64,000 nucleotides of DNA from Conus ventricosus (taxonomy: Eukaryota; Mollusca; Gastropoda; Neogastropoda; Conidae), in contig CM031602.1 in assembly GCA_018398815.1 (NCBI GenBank), forward strand, positions 97,831,543 to 97,895,542, given 5' to 3'. A program made the translations under genes and the position numbers. The first letter of the stretch is position 1. Each line of letters opens with the position of its first letter. Below are positions 21,314-33,929 of the stretch, piece after piece. The notes under the pieces were generated by a model. That model was not told the DNA's origin. It searched no databases and worked only from the letters and a program-made list of their open reading frames with translations.

Positions 21314-23392
21314 ATCTCCCACTTTGTGGATTTGATTCTCCTCTAACTCCCTCTCCTTTTTTTCTGTTTTTTTTTTTTCCTTCTTCATATCATCTGCCCT
21401 TTCTGTCATTCTCTCTATACTCATTAATTAACAGTAAAACAGTAATTGTATGACTTCATTCTTTTGAGCGCATAGGACAGGAGAACATGACAAAAAATGT
21501 CCATCCTGCAACAGCCAGTGAGGAAATCTGCTCACTATGACCGTTAAAGTGACCTGAACATGTTTTTAAAAGATGTTCTTTCAGAGACTGCAAGTGACAT
21601 TACACAGTGATCTGGTAAATGGAAAAGAAGATTACCACCAGAGTCCAGTAGTCATGGATTCTAATCACTGTAATAAGTATAATAACCAAATATAAATGAG
21701 GAGAACATTCTACCCAAGAACCCTAGTGATGAGATCTGATCATATTGAATACTCTAACAACCTGGAAAATGGAAAATGTCCATCCAGTGAGCACCAGGCA
21801 TTGCTAGGAAAGGCACGTGTGTCTGTGGTTGGGGATGAAGTCCTGTCAAAACATTAGAATCAGCCGTGCATCAATCAAAGGTAGACGGGAGGTGTGGGTT
21901 AGGCTCCAGGTGTTCTGGGCTTCACTTTCCCAGTTCCCAGCTCTTCTACCTTTCTTTCACACCCCCTCCTCCCTCATGCACCCCCCTCATACACTTCACC
22001 TCTCCCCCAACCTTAATGATGTTTTGAAAACCGTTCTTCCTTTGATAAAAGAAACCACCTTTCCTCCTGCATTCGGTTTCTGTGGGATCTCTCTTTGAGG
22101 TCATCGAAAAACTTGACCCTTTTCTCATAACAGTTTGTGGGGAGAGTGTCTTCTTTAACTGACTACACCATAGCATGAGTGGCGAAGGAGACAGAAGACA
22201 TAAACATGTGAGAGATCAAAACAACTGCTTGCAGGGAACCAGGTTACACTGAAAGCAGATTCCTCTCACACATAAGTACTAGTTGGTCAGATCCATTTTT
22301 GTGATACTTCCCAACTCCTCATGCCTCCTCCCCCACCTCTCACACTTTTCATAACTTGAAGGGTAACGCTTGGAACCTCCGGGACAGTTGTGTAACAAGT
22401 ACTCCCATTTGTGTGTGTGTGTTGTTGTTTTTTCTAATATATAATCTGGATTTCATTTCATTCATGTGTCCTGTATGTATGTTCCAGTATGGTAGGGGTC
22501 ACTGAAAGCAAATGTATTCTTGAGTTTGTGTTTTTTTTTTCCAGTTTTAACCGATGGAGTAGAACATAAAAACTGTGGGATTGGACCTGTGTGTTTGGTG
22601 TGATTAGTTGTGGATGTATGGCTTTGCGATCTGTGAACAGCAGTTTTCATTTTTCGTATAATGGATACCCGTATGAGTTGCATAACCAGAAAGAAAAAGT
22701 CTTCAAATTCTTGTTCCTGAGAACTCTTCTTGAAGTTCAAAGGTTTGTCAACCAGAGGTGCTTGTTATGTATGTAGGTGATTTTCAGCAGTTCAGGCTGG
22801 GGAAATAGGTCACGAGCCATCTACTTCAACCACACCATTTTGATGTTGATCTGATTGAGTTAAGATGAAAGGAAAGGTTGCACTGTTCTTGTGTTTTGAG
22901 ACTGTATTTGTTTGGATTTGTTTTTGCTGTTTTGGGCCTGTTGTGATGACTCCACCCCTTTTGGCTGATGACTGCCATTGACTGATCACAGAGTTGGTGT
23001 GATCCTTTATACAATGCATCGTTACTATTGTGCACATGTTTTGCTATCTTTTGTACACATACAAGCCTGATGCTAGAGAGGCAACAATGCAGAACTATGA
23101 GGAGTCCACTGGCCCGAAAAAAGGTGATGTTGTGTGTGTCAGTGGTGATGGTGGCTGCTTCATTGGTCTCTGGCTTAAGGAATTGGTTAGATGTGGAACG
23201 TCTGAATGTGCAATGACTACTTCAACAACAGGATTTTGACTGGAATAATGAATGATAGTCCAGTTAAACTCTGTCACCACATCTGTGATTTTATTTCTGT
23301 GATTTAATGCTGGTCGAATTGGTAAGCCTTAAATCAATATTGAAAAAAATGCATTTAGTTATTCTTCACTCTTCTGCTTCTCACCCCCTCCC
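19986..23392. other. Intergenic or long 3' flank, no gene seen
   Basis: Holds a GT microsatellite at about 20795-20838 and a CT microsatellite at about 21250-21312. The rest is unique AT-moderate sequence. No family-like protein was recognised in any frame. Confidence 0.5.
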
Positions 23393-23893
23393 TTCCACTC
23401 CCACCTCCCCAACTTCTTCACCAACTGTAATACCATTCAGTTTGTTCCACTCCCACCTCCCCAACTTCTTCACCAACTGTAATACCATTCAGTTTGTTCC
23501 ACTCCCACCTCCCCAACTTCTTCACCAACTGTAATACCATTCAGTTTGTTCCACTCCCACCTCCCCAACTTCTTCACCAACTGTAATACCATTCAGTTTG
23601 TTCCACTCCCACCTCCCCAACTTCTTCACCAACTGTAATACCATTCAGTTTGTTCCACTCCCACCTCCCCAACTTCTTCACCAACTGTAATACCATTCAG
23701 TTTGTCATGCCATTGATCTTTAAAACACTTCTTCACCAACTGTAATACCATTCAGTTTGTCATGCCATTGATCTTTAAAACACTTCTTCACCAACTGTAA
23801 TACCATTCAGTTTGTCATGCCATTGATCTTTAAAACACTTCTTCACCAACTGTAATACCATTCAGTTTGTCATGCCATTGATCTTTAAAACAC
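23393..23893 (+). repeat. Compound minisatellite: 52-bp unit x6, then 55-bp unit x3.5
   Basis: Six 52-bp units beginning TTCCACTCCCACCTCCCCAA (23393, 23445, 23497, 23549, 23601, 23653) are followed by 55-bp units starting TTTGTCATGCCATTGATC at 23701, 23756, 23811 and, partial, 23866. Both unit types share the core CTTCTTCACCAACTGTAATA and differ only in the linker. Confidence 0.92.
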
Positions 23894-25778
23894 TTATTGA
23901 TTAAAAAAAATTAAAGAAAGAGAACAAAGCAGACCCTTAACTTATGGTAAAGATACATTGATAATATTTGATGGGTCTACTTATGTTTCTGACAATGATG
24001 CATGTCATTACCTCCAGCATATGGCAAAGATATATTGATAGCGTTTCATGGTTCTACAGAATGTTCTTGAAGACAGTGCGTGCATAATCACCTCATTATA
24101 TGATCAGAATATATTGATAGTATTTCATGGATCTGTTGACATATCTGTTAACATTGTAAATATCACCAGAATACAACTTTGCTTTTTTTTGTTTGTTTTT
24201 TGTTTGTTTTGAAAATGATGAAAAATAATTCTGAAGCGGAAAATTAAATTCAGCAATGTTTGTTCATCACGTATGGCTTGAATATAACTGCACAGGACCT
24301 GTAATTTATCTAGGCAGTAAAATTGACACAACTCACAAGACACTGTGTAGACATGTACAGTCATGTATGCCTCTGTTGGCATATTCCTGTTACTCGTCTT
24401 TATGCAGTGTTGAACTGTGACATGAATGCAACTTGTCTCTGATTACTGCATTGTGGTAAAACATGTTCATTAGATTTTTGTGGTCAAACCTTTTGTTCCT
24501 ATTACCGAAGATACCAGTAGCGAAACATTTGCAGGTGAAATGTCCGTTTTTTACAGCTCCTCTTTAGGGTGACCTGGGCACCTGTTCTTAATTTCTGAAC
24601 TGTTCTGCTGTGACCTGTGTGTTGATGAGATGGGTCTTTTTTTTTTCTTTTTTTCTTTTTTTTTCTTTTTTATCCAACGCCAGTCACACGGAACAAAGTT
24701 CGTCTGTCTGTCAGACTCTCCAATTCTCTAACTAAATTCAAGACAGGCTTAAAATACATCTCTCCCATAGCAAATAGTGTACAGAATCCTTGCATAATTG
24801 TTTGTAGAGTATGTGTATGTAGAGTTAGGACTTTGTGCATTGTATGTGTATGTCACTGTATATGTAAAGTACGAGCCATGGAATGATTGGACGTAAGTTG
24901 TAAATTTTGTAAAACACTGTGAGTAGGTGTTAGAACTTGCCGTGTAAATGTCTGATGTTAGCACTGAACAGTGGGACTGATTAAGAGACAAAAAAGTGAA
25001 AGGTCATAATATGTCAATGAATATGTAGCTGTTAAAGATTTTCCAAAGCACTGGTAACACAAAATCATGAATCTGGTAACTCTCTCTGATACCTGTTTGT
25101 AAAAACAAAACACAATTAGTTGCTGTTGAAAAAAAATCCAGAGAATAACTTGAGTTGATCTGTGATTGATGGAGTGATATTTACTTAGAAAGATGAAAAG
25201 ATTTAAACTGATGCTCGTTTTGTTAGAAAAAAAAAGAAAAAGAAAAAAAGAGGAGACGGACATTTGCTTATAAAATCTCCAATGAATTTGATGAATTTGA
25301 CCCAGACAAGATATTTACTTAACTCAGAAGTGTTATGTGTACGATTGTTTTGAAACACATGCACACTAACTGGAGGCAAAGTCAGCAGAGTAGTTGCACA
25401 AATCAAAACTCAGTTCCCTTACAGTTCAAAAATGCATGATTGTAGTGCTATTAACACTTGCAAAAAATCTGTACAGAAATACAAATGAAGTACAGGATTG
25501 TTTTTAGTGTGAAGAGTAAACATTATAATATCGCATATCACCTGGCACATGCAGAATACTCACAACAAAGAACCACGAAAACTAAACTGGACCAGTTGAT
25601 GTATGGATGGGTTGTTGTAAAGACCAGGAGGCTTAGGCAGATTATTGCCAGTCCCTGTCACAGTTTCTCATACTACAATTTTGCTCCATGATTCCTCCTC
25701 TTTTTTTTCTTCTTTTATTGTTTTCCATTTTGTTGTTGTTGTTGTAAACTCCTCTCTGCATTCAAAAACCTTCTACAT

Positions 25779-25826
<48 letters not shown>

Positions 25827-26430
25827 GTGTGTGTGAGTGCGTGTGTGTGTTTTCAAAAAACTCTTCAGCTTTCATTTTTACTTCCGTTTTATTTTGTCAC
25901 TGCCTAGAGCCTGTAAAAAGCAATTGTATTTAGTTACATGAGTTTTGTACTTGATCACAGGAATCTATAGTGGGTGTTTTTATTCAGTTATGTGTATTTG
26001 TACTTTGCTGATAGGAGTTTATAGTGCACATTTTGTTTGGTTTTGTTTTCATCCAGCCAGTGTGATTTTCATCTGGAGCATTTCCATTTGGCCAGCACTC
26101 AGGAGTTGATAGCGTGATTTGTTAGCTGGCTCTTGTTCTTTGCTCTGGTGTATGATTTGTTCACAATACTTTCATGTGCCTGTAATATTTTTTAGCATTT
26201 TGTGTGATAGAGAATGTGTAGAATTGTACTGAGCCAGAAACTCTTCACTATGTTCATGGTTCCTTTTTCTAGGTTGGATTGTCATCTACTTACATTCTGT
26301 TTGACATGAAAATGGAAAAGGTTGGGGGTTTATGGGAGGGATGGGGGCCTAGAAGGAAAATGTAGAGTTTTGTGTTGGTTGAGTATGAGCAGTAAGATAT
26401 GACTTTTCTTGTGTGGCTCCCTTGTATTTT
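23894..26430. other. Intergenic, no gene seen
   Basis: AT-rich unique sequence with T-rich tracts near 24180-24220 and 24635-24675 and a GT microsatellite at about 25784-25850. ORFs here are short and resemble nothing I recognise. Confidence 0.5.
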
Positions 26431-27503
26431 AGACACCAAGGAATTCTGTCAGATGAATGACTTGTTCACTGTAGTTCAGACACCAAGGAATTCTGCCAGA
26501 TGAATGACTTGTTCACTGTAGTTCAGACACCAAGGAATTCTGTCAGATGAATGACTTGTTCACTGTAGTTCAGATACCAAGGAATTCTGTCAGATGAATG
26601 ACTTGTTCACTGTAGTTCAGACACCAAGGAATTCTGCCAGATGAATGACTTGTTCACTGTAGTTCAGATACCAAGGAATTCTGTCAGATGAATGACTTGT
26701 TCACTGTAGTTCAGATACCAAGGAATTCTGCCAGATGAATGACTTGTTCACTGTAGTTCAGATACCAAGGAATTCTGCCAGATGAATGACTTGTTCACTG
26801 TAGTTCAGACACCAAGGAATTCTGCCAGATGAATGACTTGTTCACTGTAGTTCAGACACCAAGGAATTCTGCCAGATGAATGACTTGTTCACTGTAGTTC
26901 AAACACCAAGGAATTCTGTCAGATGAATGACTTGTTCACTGTAGTTCAGACACCAAGGAATTCTCCCAGATGAATGACTTGTTCACTGTAGTTCAGACAC
27001 CAAGGAATTCTGTCAGATGAATGACTTGTTCACTGTAGTTCAGACACCAAGGAATTCTGTCAGATGAATGACTTGTTCACTGTAGTTCAGACACCAAGGA
27101 ATTCTGCCAGATGAATGACTTGTTCACTGTAGTTCAGACACCAATGAATTCTGCCAGATGAATGACTTGTTCACTGTAGTTCAGACACCAAGGAATTCTG
27201 CCAGATGAATGACTTGTTCACTGTAGTTCAGACACCAAGGAATTCTGCCAGATGAATGACTTGTTCACTGTAGTTCAGACACCAAGGAATTCTGCCAGAT
27301 GGATGACTTCTTCACTGTAGTTCAGACACCAAGGAATTCTGCCAGATGAATGACTTGTTCACTGTAGTTCAGACACCAAGGAATTCTGCCAGATGAATGA
27401 CTTGTTCACTGTAGTTCAGACACCAAGGAATTCTGCCAGATGGATGACTTGTTCACTGTAGTTCAGACACCAAAAAATTCTGCCAGATGAATGACTTGTT
27501 CAT
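26431..27503 (+). repeat. 47-bp minisatellite, about 23 copies
   Basis: The unit is built on AGACACCAAGGAATTCTGCC, AGATGAATGACTTGTTCACT and GTAGTTC. Units differ at a few positions (GTCAG/GCCAG, GACACC/GATACC). Each unit carries an EcoRI site, GAATTC. It has no coding capacity. Confidence 0.95.
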
Positions 27504-28402
27504 TTTTGCACTAATTATTTGTGTCTCAGATTTAGCATGTATTATTTCATCATTGAAACATCTAAATTACAGGTGCAATATATTGTCTTGAAATAGCTTC
27601 GCCATCTTTGTTTACCCCATTCGTCCAATTCATAGCCAAGATTCAATTGCTCAAAGTAAATGATACACACAATGTTGACAGTTCTCCTTTCCCTGTTTGG
27701 TCTGACACGTCAACAGTGCAAGTGATGCCACTTTTTTGGTCTGTAACTGAAGCCCAAATCAGGTAGTATTCAGAAATTTTTTAAAATGTCAACAACACAA
27801 ATTCTCAAACACAAAAACAGTGACATGAATACCAGCAAGTGGGGAAATGAGCTGAAACATAATTAATTGTAAGTTGTATTATGACATTTGCCAATTATTT
27901 GTAATTCTTTTAAAATGCAAACACTGTTATAAACAGCATACAGCCAGCCAACAGTGGACATCAAAATGTGTTGTAAGACTCTTGAAGTTGATATAAACTG
28001 GCACTGTTCACGTTGAGTTGTGTGTGTGATTTTTTTTCCCACAAGAAATGAAAGTATGCTGGGGATGTTAGGGTGGCAAAGAACATCACCAGATAGGAAA
28101 CAATGACGGGTATGATGTGACAAGGAGTTCTCTCATGCAGATCAGGGTTTTCTAGAGCCACTGTTTGTTGTTGTTGTTTCATACAGTTTCTGCTGGCTTA
28201 GTGTTGTTAGGAGAGTTCTGTCCTCAAGCAGTTACACCGATGTTCAGCCATGCTGGTGTCCAGTAAACTCACTCCAAAAGGGTCTCTGTGTTGGACTGGT
28301 CATTTGGGATGCTTGTCCGGAAGAATGTACATTTGTGCTTGTTCCAGGGTGATCCTGATTTTGTCAATGTATGGCTTTGATTGTTTTGTTGGTGTACGGT
28401 TT
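27504..28402. other. Intergenic, no gene seen
   Basis: Unique sequence between two minisatellites; no coding or RNA signal was recognised. Confidence 0.5.
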
Positions 28403-28728
28403 TAATTGCTCTAATGTTGTATGATTCAGACCTGTCTTTCACTGCTCCAATAGTGTGTGATTCAGACCTGTCTTTAACTGCTCCAATAGTGTGTGATTCA
28501 GACCTGTCTTTAACTGCTCCAATAGTGTATGATTCAGACCTGTCTTCAACTGCTACAATACTGTATGATTCAGACCTGTCTTCAACTGCTCCAATAGTGT
28601 ATGATTCAGACCTGTCTTCAACTGCTCCAATAGTGTATGATTCACCCCTGTCTTTAACTGCTCCAATAGTGTATGATTCACCCCTGTCTTTAACTGCTCC
28701 AGTAGTGTATGATTCAGACCTGTCTACC
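28403..28728 (+). repeat. 36-bp minisatellite, about 9 copies
   Basis: The unit is built on CCAATAGTGTATGATTCAGA and CCTGTCTTTAACTGCT. Twelve codons per unit keep a 126-codon frame open on the + strand and a longer one on the - strand; both are repeat artefacts. Confidence 0.92.
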
Positions 28729-30337
28729 CTTACAATTTTTGCGTATTTTGTACACATTTGACAAAACTGCGGCGAGAAACATGAAGTTAAAAAAAATAAA
28801 AAATAAAAAAAGTTTTTATTAAAAATCTTAAGACAAAGTTCGCAAGCAGCAATTGCACTTGCCGACTCGAACCATGGAGATGATTAGGTGTGCTCTAACA
28901 AAGAAAGCGACAACTCTTGTGTGGGAAATTCCATTTGGCTAAGTGTGCTTCGTCAACAACATGCAGGGGATGTCTCCTTGTTTCTCCTGTGTGCTCCAGG
29001 TTGTCATGTCTGCTTGTCGATTCAGTGTCATAAGCAACATTTGTTTGGAGTAATGGGCGTGGTTTTACTTCGTCATGGGAGCCAGAGCACCCCTACTTGT
29101 TTGTTATTTACTGTTCACTGTTCCCTGCCTCATTTAAGATTTTCATTTATTGTGCCAGCATGGAGAAGAAGAAAAGATACACACCCGAAGGTGCCAGTGA
29201 GACCCTGGGAAGTATTGTCCTCAAGTGCCAAACCAATCAACAGGGTGCAGTCCAGCACCTGTCCTTAGAACCGTGCGTTGTGTTCACATAGGGTGCAGGT
29301 ATGCACATGGCATTCCATAAAGAAGTCAAGGGACGTAGCTGCTCCCTGGCAGATGCCATTGTGTGACCGCCAGACGCGACACACTTACAGAACCAAGCTC
29401 TCCTATGGTACATCAGCCCATGAGCTCACCAGCGAAAGATGCCACCACTAAACGAACAGCTGCGCGCATCCCATGGTGCCACTCGTTGCCGTTTCGTTGA
29501 CGTGTGAAAACAGTACTACTCCAGACACGTGCAAGCTTTCGCCACATGCTCTGATGTGCCCTCTGGAGGGGATACAGAGTTATAGTCTTTTTCGCTGTTG
29601 CAACTTTCTGACAGGTTTAGAAAAAAAATTTAAATCCAGCAAGAGGTCGTGTGTTGGTGCCATAGTATAATGACTAGTCTGGTATGAAAGTAATGTACGT
29701 CAGGAGAGCCTTTTTTTTTTTATCTGCGGCAGATTAATGATGGCAGATGAAAACGAATCCACACCCAAACAGCACACACACACACACACACACGCATGCA
29801 CCCCACGCACACACGCCCGCACACCGCACTTTCGCTTTGACAAAAATGTGGAAAATTTAAACGTTCTTCGAAAAAATGCGCAAAATTTTGTTGAAAAGAC
29901 ACCCAAGAGTAAATGTAGGCCCCACCGTATCCCATACATTTCAAAACAGCCGAGTGAGAAATGGTCCCCCCCCCCCCCCCCCCCCCCACCCCGCCTTCTC
30001 CCTTAACCAACCCCCACCGCTCACAAGCACACATCACACAAGCCCCACGCACACAGTAAGACAGAGAGATTCTCTAAAGGTGTGTGGGGGTACGTGATTC
30101 TCTGTGTGTGTGTGAGACTGTTTTCTTTCTTCTTCCTAAAATACTGGTTCACTCAAAAACGAGTAGGTCACCAGCGCGCATGTAAAAAGTAAAATAAAAT
30201 AACATAAAACAGGCGACTCAGACTGTTGGCCCCGGGAGCAAATTTGTTGTGTGTGTTCGTACTCTGTGTGTGGTGGTGTGTGTGTGTGTGTGAAGATTTG
30301 TTTTCCCATGTGTACGTATGTTCATTAAAACCTCTGC
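28729..30337. other. Intergenic, up to the left edge of element A
   Basis: Includes an A-rich tract near 28787-28815, a short CA/GCAC-rich tract near 29775-29825 and a poly-C tract near 29967-29990. No gene was recognised. Confidence 0.5.
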
Positions 30338-30341
30338 TGGG

Positions 30342-30424
30342 AGAGAACTAATAAACACGGGTCTAGCCCAACCACCCCAACCAGTTCGGGGGGTTGACTC
30401 TAACCCCGTGTTTATTAGTTCTCT
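30342..30424. repeat. Left terminal palindrome of element A (83 bp)
   Basis: The first 20 bases AGAGAACTAATAAACACGGG pair perfectly with the last 20. Inside, AACC(A)CCCC pairs with GGGGGGTT around the nine-base loop AACCAGTTC, leaving an asymmetric internal bulge. The shape is a long basal stem with a smaller apical hairpin. Confidence 0.92.
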
Positions 30425-30665
30425 GACAAGTAAGACTTCAATAACCAAAAAATAACGATTATCTACAAACAAACATACTGTGTAGGATTATCCGTTTTCA
30501 ATACTAATTTACTAAACTTTTCAGATTTTGTTTTTGCTTAATCCTGCGTTTTTCCTAATCTTTTTAAATAACATCATTTTCACGCATACTTTTAAAATCG
30601 AATCCCGCCCTCTGTCTTTTAATTGTTCTCTAAAGTCTTTTAAAATCCACACACTTACCTAACAT
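30342..30665 (-). repeat. Left terminal inverted repeat of element A, including an ATPase 3'-end relic
   Basis: After the palindrome comes GACAAGTAAGACTTCAATAA, then a degraded inverted copy of the ATPase C-terminal codons. It matches about 46825-47190 inverted, and 59831-60210 directly. It lacks the ATPase start and motifs. A deletion of about 20 bp near 30645 separates it from the other copies. The relic shows that the terminal repeat extends into the last gene. Confidence 0.85.
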
Positions 30666-32022
30666 GATAAATCTTATAAAACGAAGTAGATAGACAGACA
30701 GACAAACACTAGCAATCGGCCTGCTTAAGGAAATTTCCCACACTACCAGAACACTTTACAGACATGGAAATCCCAGAGGCCCTTCATTAGGCTAAAACCT
30801 GATCACTTAATTTGTGGTGTTGGGTCTTATGACTTGCAAGTGCAATACCCGTGACCGGCCCATGCCGATCTAGACCCAGCGCCCTCCATTTTAGTTGCGG
30901 CTTTCAATGTAGACGGCCCGTGTTTTGTTTACAGAGGAACAGCCTTCTTGCTATAGATGATCATGTTTTTATTACAACTGTAGGGCGGAGTATTTAAACA
31001 AAAGAAAAATCAGGCGAGCCCAGTTCTTTACTTCCAAGCTAAAGAGAAGTATTGCTTTTTTGGAAGGTGAGGAGAAAAAAAAACGAGAACCACTACTGAA
31101 AAACCCTACACAAGCACCTTGAAAGCTTGTTGATTCAAGACAAGATTTTGCTGATATATTTGAAAGAAAATGTTATAACTTTGATAAGCTTTTTGCCTTT
31201 TGAAGAAAATGATTCTAATTTCTAAAAAAATGGCGCTGTTTTAATTCAAAAAGCTCCAAATGTTTAGTGACGGGTTTAACTACCTGGCAATCAAGAGCCG
31301 CCAAAAAACACTAACTCCGCCAATGCCGGTCCTACCCGGGATGAAAAAGAGGAGATTTTAACTTTTTGTGAAACCCTTTGTAAAAATAGGCGAGAGGCAT
31401 GTGCTGACTGTTACTATAAATGGCTGTTCGCGCGTAGTTTTCCAAGCCAGTGTTTTTTACTAATAAATGGCTGTTCGCGCGTATTTTTTCCCAAAGCCAG
31501 TGTTGTTACTATAAATGGCTGTTCGCGCGCAGTTTCCAAGCCAGCTGCAAAGCGCAGCGGCAAACTAGGCCAAACGACCCCGCTGTGACCCACTTGACCT
31601 GAAATGCTCAGCGGCAAACTAGCCAACGACCCCAGTGTATCATTTGGCCTAGTTGATTGGGGTGCACGCGGGACACATCCTGTTCAGTCACAAGCAAGTG
31701 GCTCCCCAGTTCCACTTTGGACACTTAAACACCTTCACCCCAAGTCAACCCCAAGTCCTTAAATTTAAAGTTCTTAATTAATCACCCCAAGTCCTTAATT
31801 AAGTTTTTTAATCAAGTCCCCCCCAAGTTCTTAATTAAGTTCTTAATTAAGTTCTTAATTAAGTCACCCAAGTTTTTAATAAGTTCTTGATCAAGTCACC
31901 TCAAGTCTTACTTAAGCCCACCTCAAGATTGTAATTAAGTCATCCTCTAAGTACAACCAAGTTCTATTCAATTTAAACTTATAATTATCAGAAAAAAAAA
32001 CAATACAATCTATGTTTTTGTC
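30666..32022. other. Left part of element A without a recognisable gene
   Basis: Holds three imperfect repeats of about 45-50 bp around AAATGGCTGTTCGCGCGTA (31420, 31466 and 31515 regions), a shorter pair around AGCGGCAAACTAG, and AT-rich AAGTTCTTAATT repeats between about 31740 and 31960. No coding sequence was recognised. Confidence 0.6.
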
Positions 32023-32160
32023 TTAAATATAATGTCTAATATAGTACACATACGCCTCAAAAAACGCGTCATCGTTGAGGATGTCTTGCTCAGCGTCCTT
32101 GGCGCGAGATCGGTCAGCATAGATCTTAATGAAGTTCTTACATCGAAAAGAAACCCACAT
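32023..32160 (-). CDS. Small ORF in element A, 45 residues, function unknown
   Basis: An ATG at 32160 opens a frame beginning MWVSFRCKNFIKIYADRSRA and ending YYIRHYI before TAA. The composition is protein-like (charged and aromatic residues in balance) and the orientation matches the neighbouring gene. I do not recognise the family. It could be a fragment of a longer decayed gene. Confidence 0.3.
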   Translation of the reverse strand: MWVSFRCKNFIKIYADRSRAKDAEQDILNDDAFFEAYVYYIRHYI

Positions 32161-32694
32161 TGATTACAATTCTGGTCTATGGAAATGTTTTTTAAATAGA
32201 CTCCATGTCTTTATTTATTGACTCCATCATTTTAAACAAATAATAACCCCGCCATGATCTATTTTTATCAAAGAAACAAAATTTTTATTGCATTTGAAAT
32301 GGATCAAAATGTTCTTTTTTTGTTGGCGGTTCTGGCATCTTTTTTGTTTGGTTTCTGTATTTAGTGGTTCAGATTTTTTTGACTGCTTTCGTTTTTGCTG
32401 TCGCTGTTTAAAAATTTTTTAAATAACAGTAAAAAACCACCCCCAGCAGCAATGGCGCTCAAAGCGCCCAACTTTTTTTAAGTTTAATATTCCATGAAGA
32501 CTTTGGCGTTTATAGGTCTTGAATCAATTTGTTCTGACGTTTTTAATAGCTGGCATTGAATCAACTTGTTCTGGCTTTGGGCGGCGTTATGTTTTCATTA
32601 TGAGTTATTTTCTGTGATTGAAAGCTTTGATTTTTTTGTTTGTTCCACTCTGCTAATCTTTTTCCTGCTGCACACGCCCCGAGAGGAAAGGGTT

Positions 32695-33164
32695 TTACTG
32701 GTCACTTTCTCCACCTGATTCAGTGTTTTCTGATTCTGCAGATTTTTTGGGTCGGCCCTTTTGAAGGGGAAAAAATCTATATGATTTAAAAATAATTAAT
32801 CCCGCGATCACTGGCGACAATAATGTTCCAAATCTGTAATACAGATCACACCCTAGAGACCTAAATGACTTAGTTAAAACTGGATCCTGCGTTAAATCAT
32901 ACATAAAATCTTGTTCAGAATCAATGGGGGCAAATCTACTAACTAGTTTTAAGTGTACAAACTAAGAACCGTTTGTCCTACACTTTTTACCATTCTTGAT
33001 CCCAGTTGCGCTTCATACCTGTTGTGATACTTTACAATGTCTTGTGGCGACATTTTTTGAATCTGTTCTATGCTGAATTCATTTCCGAGGTACTGTTTTG
33101 TTTTTTCCACATGCTGCCAAAGAATACAGTCCTTCCTTTTTGCGCATAATAGCTTGGTCATCAA
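32695..33164 (-). pseudogene. Element A uncharacterised protein, frameshifted (about 150 residues)
   Basis: Two frames on the - strand, 33164-32949 and 32904-32695, read as one protein once a frame change near 32945 is allowed. The first part contains FSIEQIQKMSPQDIVKYHNR; the second contains DPVLTKSFRSLGCDLYYRFG followed by a hydrophobic stretch (LLSPVIAGLIIF) and a basic, Ser/Glu-rich tail. The hydrophobic stretch suggests a membrane segment. It resembles uncharacterised proteins that accompany Polinton-type elements in invertebrate genomes. No function is assigned. Confidence 0.55.
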
Positions 33165-33518
33165 AATTGGGCATTCATAAATTCAGGAAGGTTTAGGCTG
33201 CCCTGTAGCTGTAGTAGATCATCGCTGTCATGTTTTTTATTAATTATAATTATTTTATTTTTAAAAAAGAGCACCGAAAAAACTGTTACCAACCTTTTAT
33301 ACCATTCTGGGGTTATTGGGGGGGTAAGTGTAGATACACAAGCTTGGTAAAAGCCTGTTAAAAATAAAAACGGCAGATCTTGGCAAACTAACTTTGAAGA
33401 CTCAGCAAAGCTATTGCTAATTATTACAGCTTCATTTGCTACGAAAGATTTTTTAGTTAAGCAAGGAATAATTCCAGACAGTAAACAATAGTAAAATTTA
33501 AAAAATACATTTATAAAA

Positions 33519-33912
33519 ATGGCTTCACCGTAATGATGATTGTGGCCTGTGGTTAATGCGCTTGCTTTTTGCGGAAGTAATTTCGCGTTTAGTAAACCTG
33601 CGGGATGACGGCGAGAGAAAAAGACATAACAAAGCTATGGACAACTAGCCGCAGCACAAGATCACTATGAAAAGCAGAGAATTGAGCAGTTAGATTTTAT
33701 CAATGACACACTAAAAAAAAGGGGCATGCAGCTTACACATTTAAAGATGTTGATCAAGCGATAAAAGAATATTATCTTTAACAGGCAAGCCAATCGAGAC
33801 ATTGCCCCCACCAAAATTCAGCGACTTTTATCATCCATCAGAAAAACAAAAGATGCAAGAAATCGTGTTTATTGTCTTTGGTATGACCGTTGTGTATTTT
33901 TTTTGCGCATAA
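33519..33912 (+). pseudogene. Element A small membrane-anchored protein, frameshifted
   Basis: From an ATG at 33519 (MASP...) to TAA at 33910-33912, protein-like sequence shifts frame at least twice. A charged helical middle (DHYEKQRIEQLDFINDTLKK) is followed by FSDFYHPSEKQKMQEIVFIV and a C-terminal hydrophobic segment ending FFCA. That layout suggests a helical domain plus one C-terminal membrane anchor. The gene ends 17 bp before the integrase start, on the same strand. No enzymatic motif is visible. Confidence 0.55.
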
Positions 33913-33929
33913 TATTGGGTGAATAAAAA

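Noticed and set aside
26431..27503. Regular 47-bp units as a CRISPR-like array
   Set aside because: Whole units repeat with no variable spacers, and the DNA is eukaryotic; it is an ordinary minisatellite.
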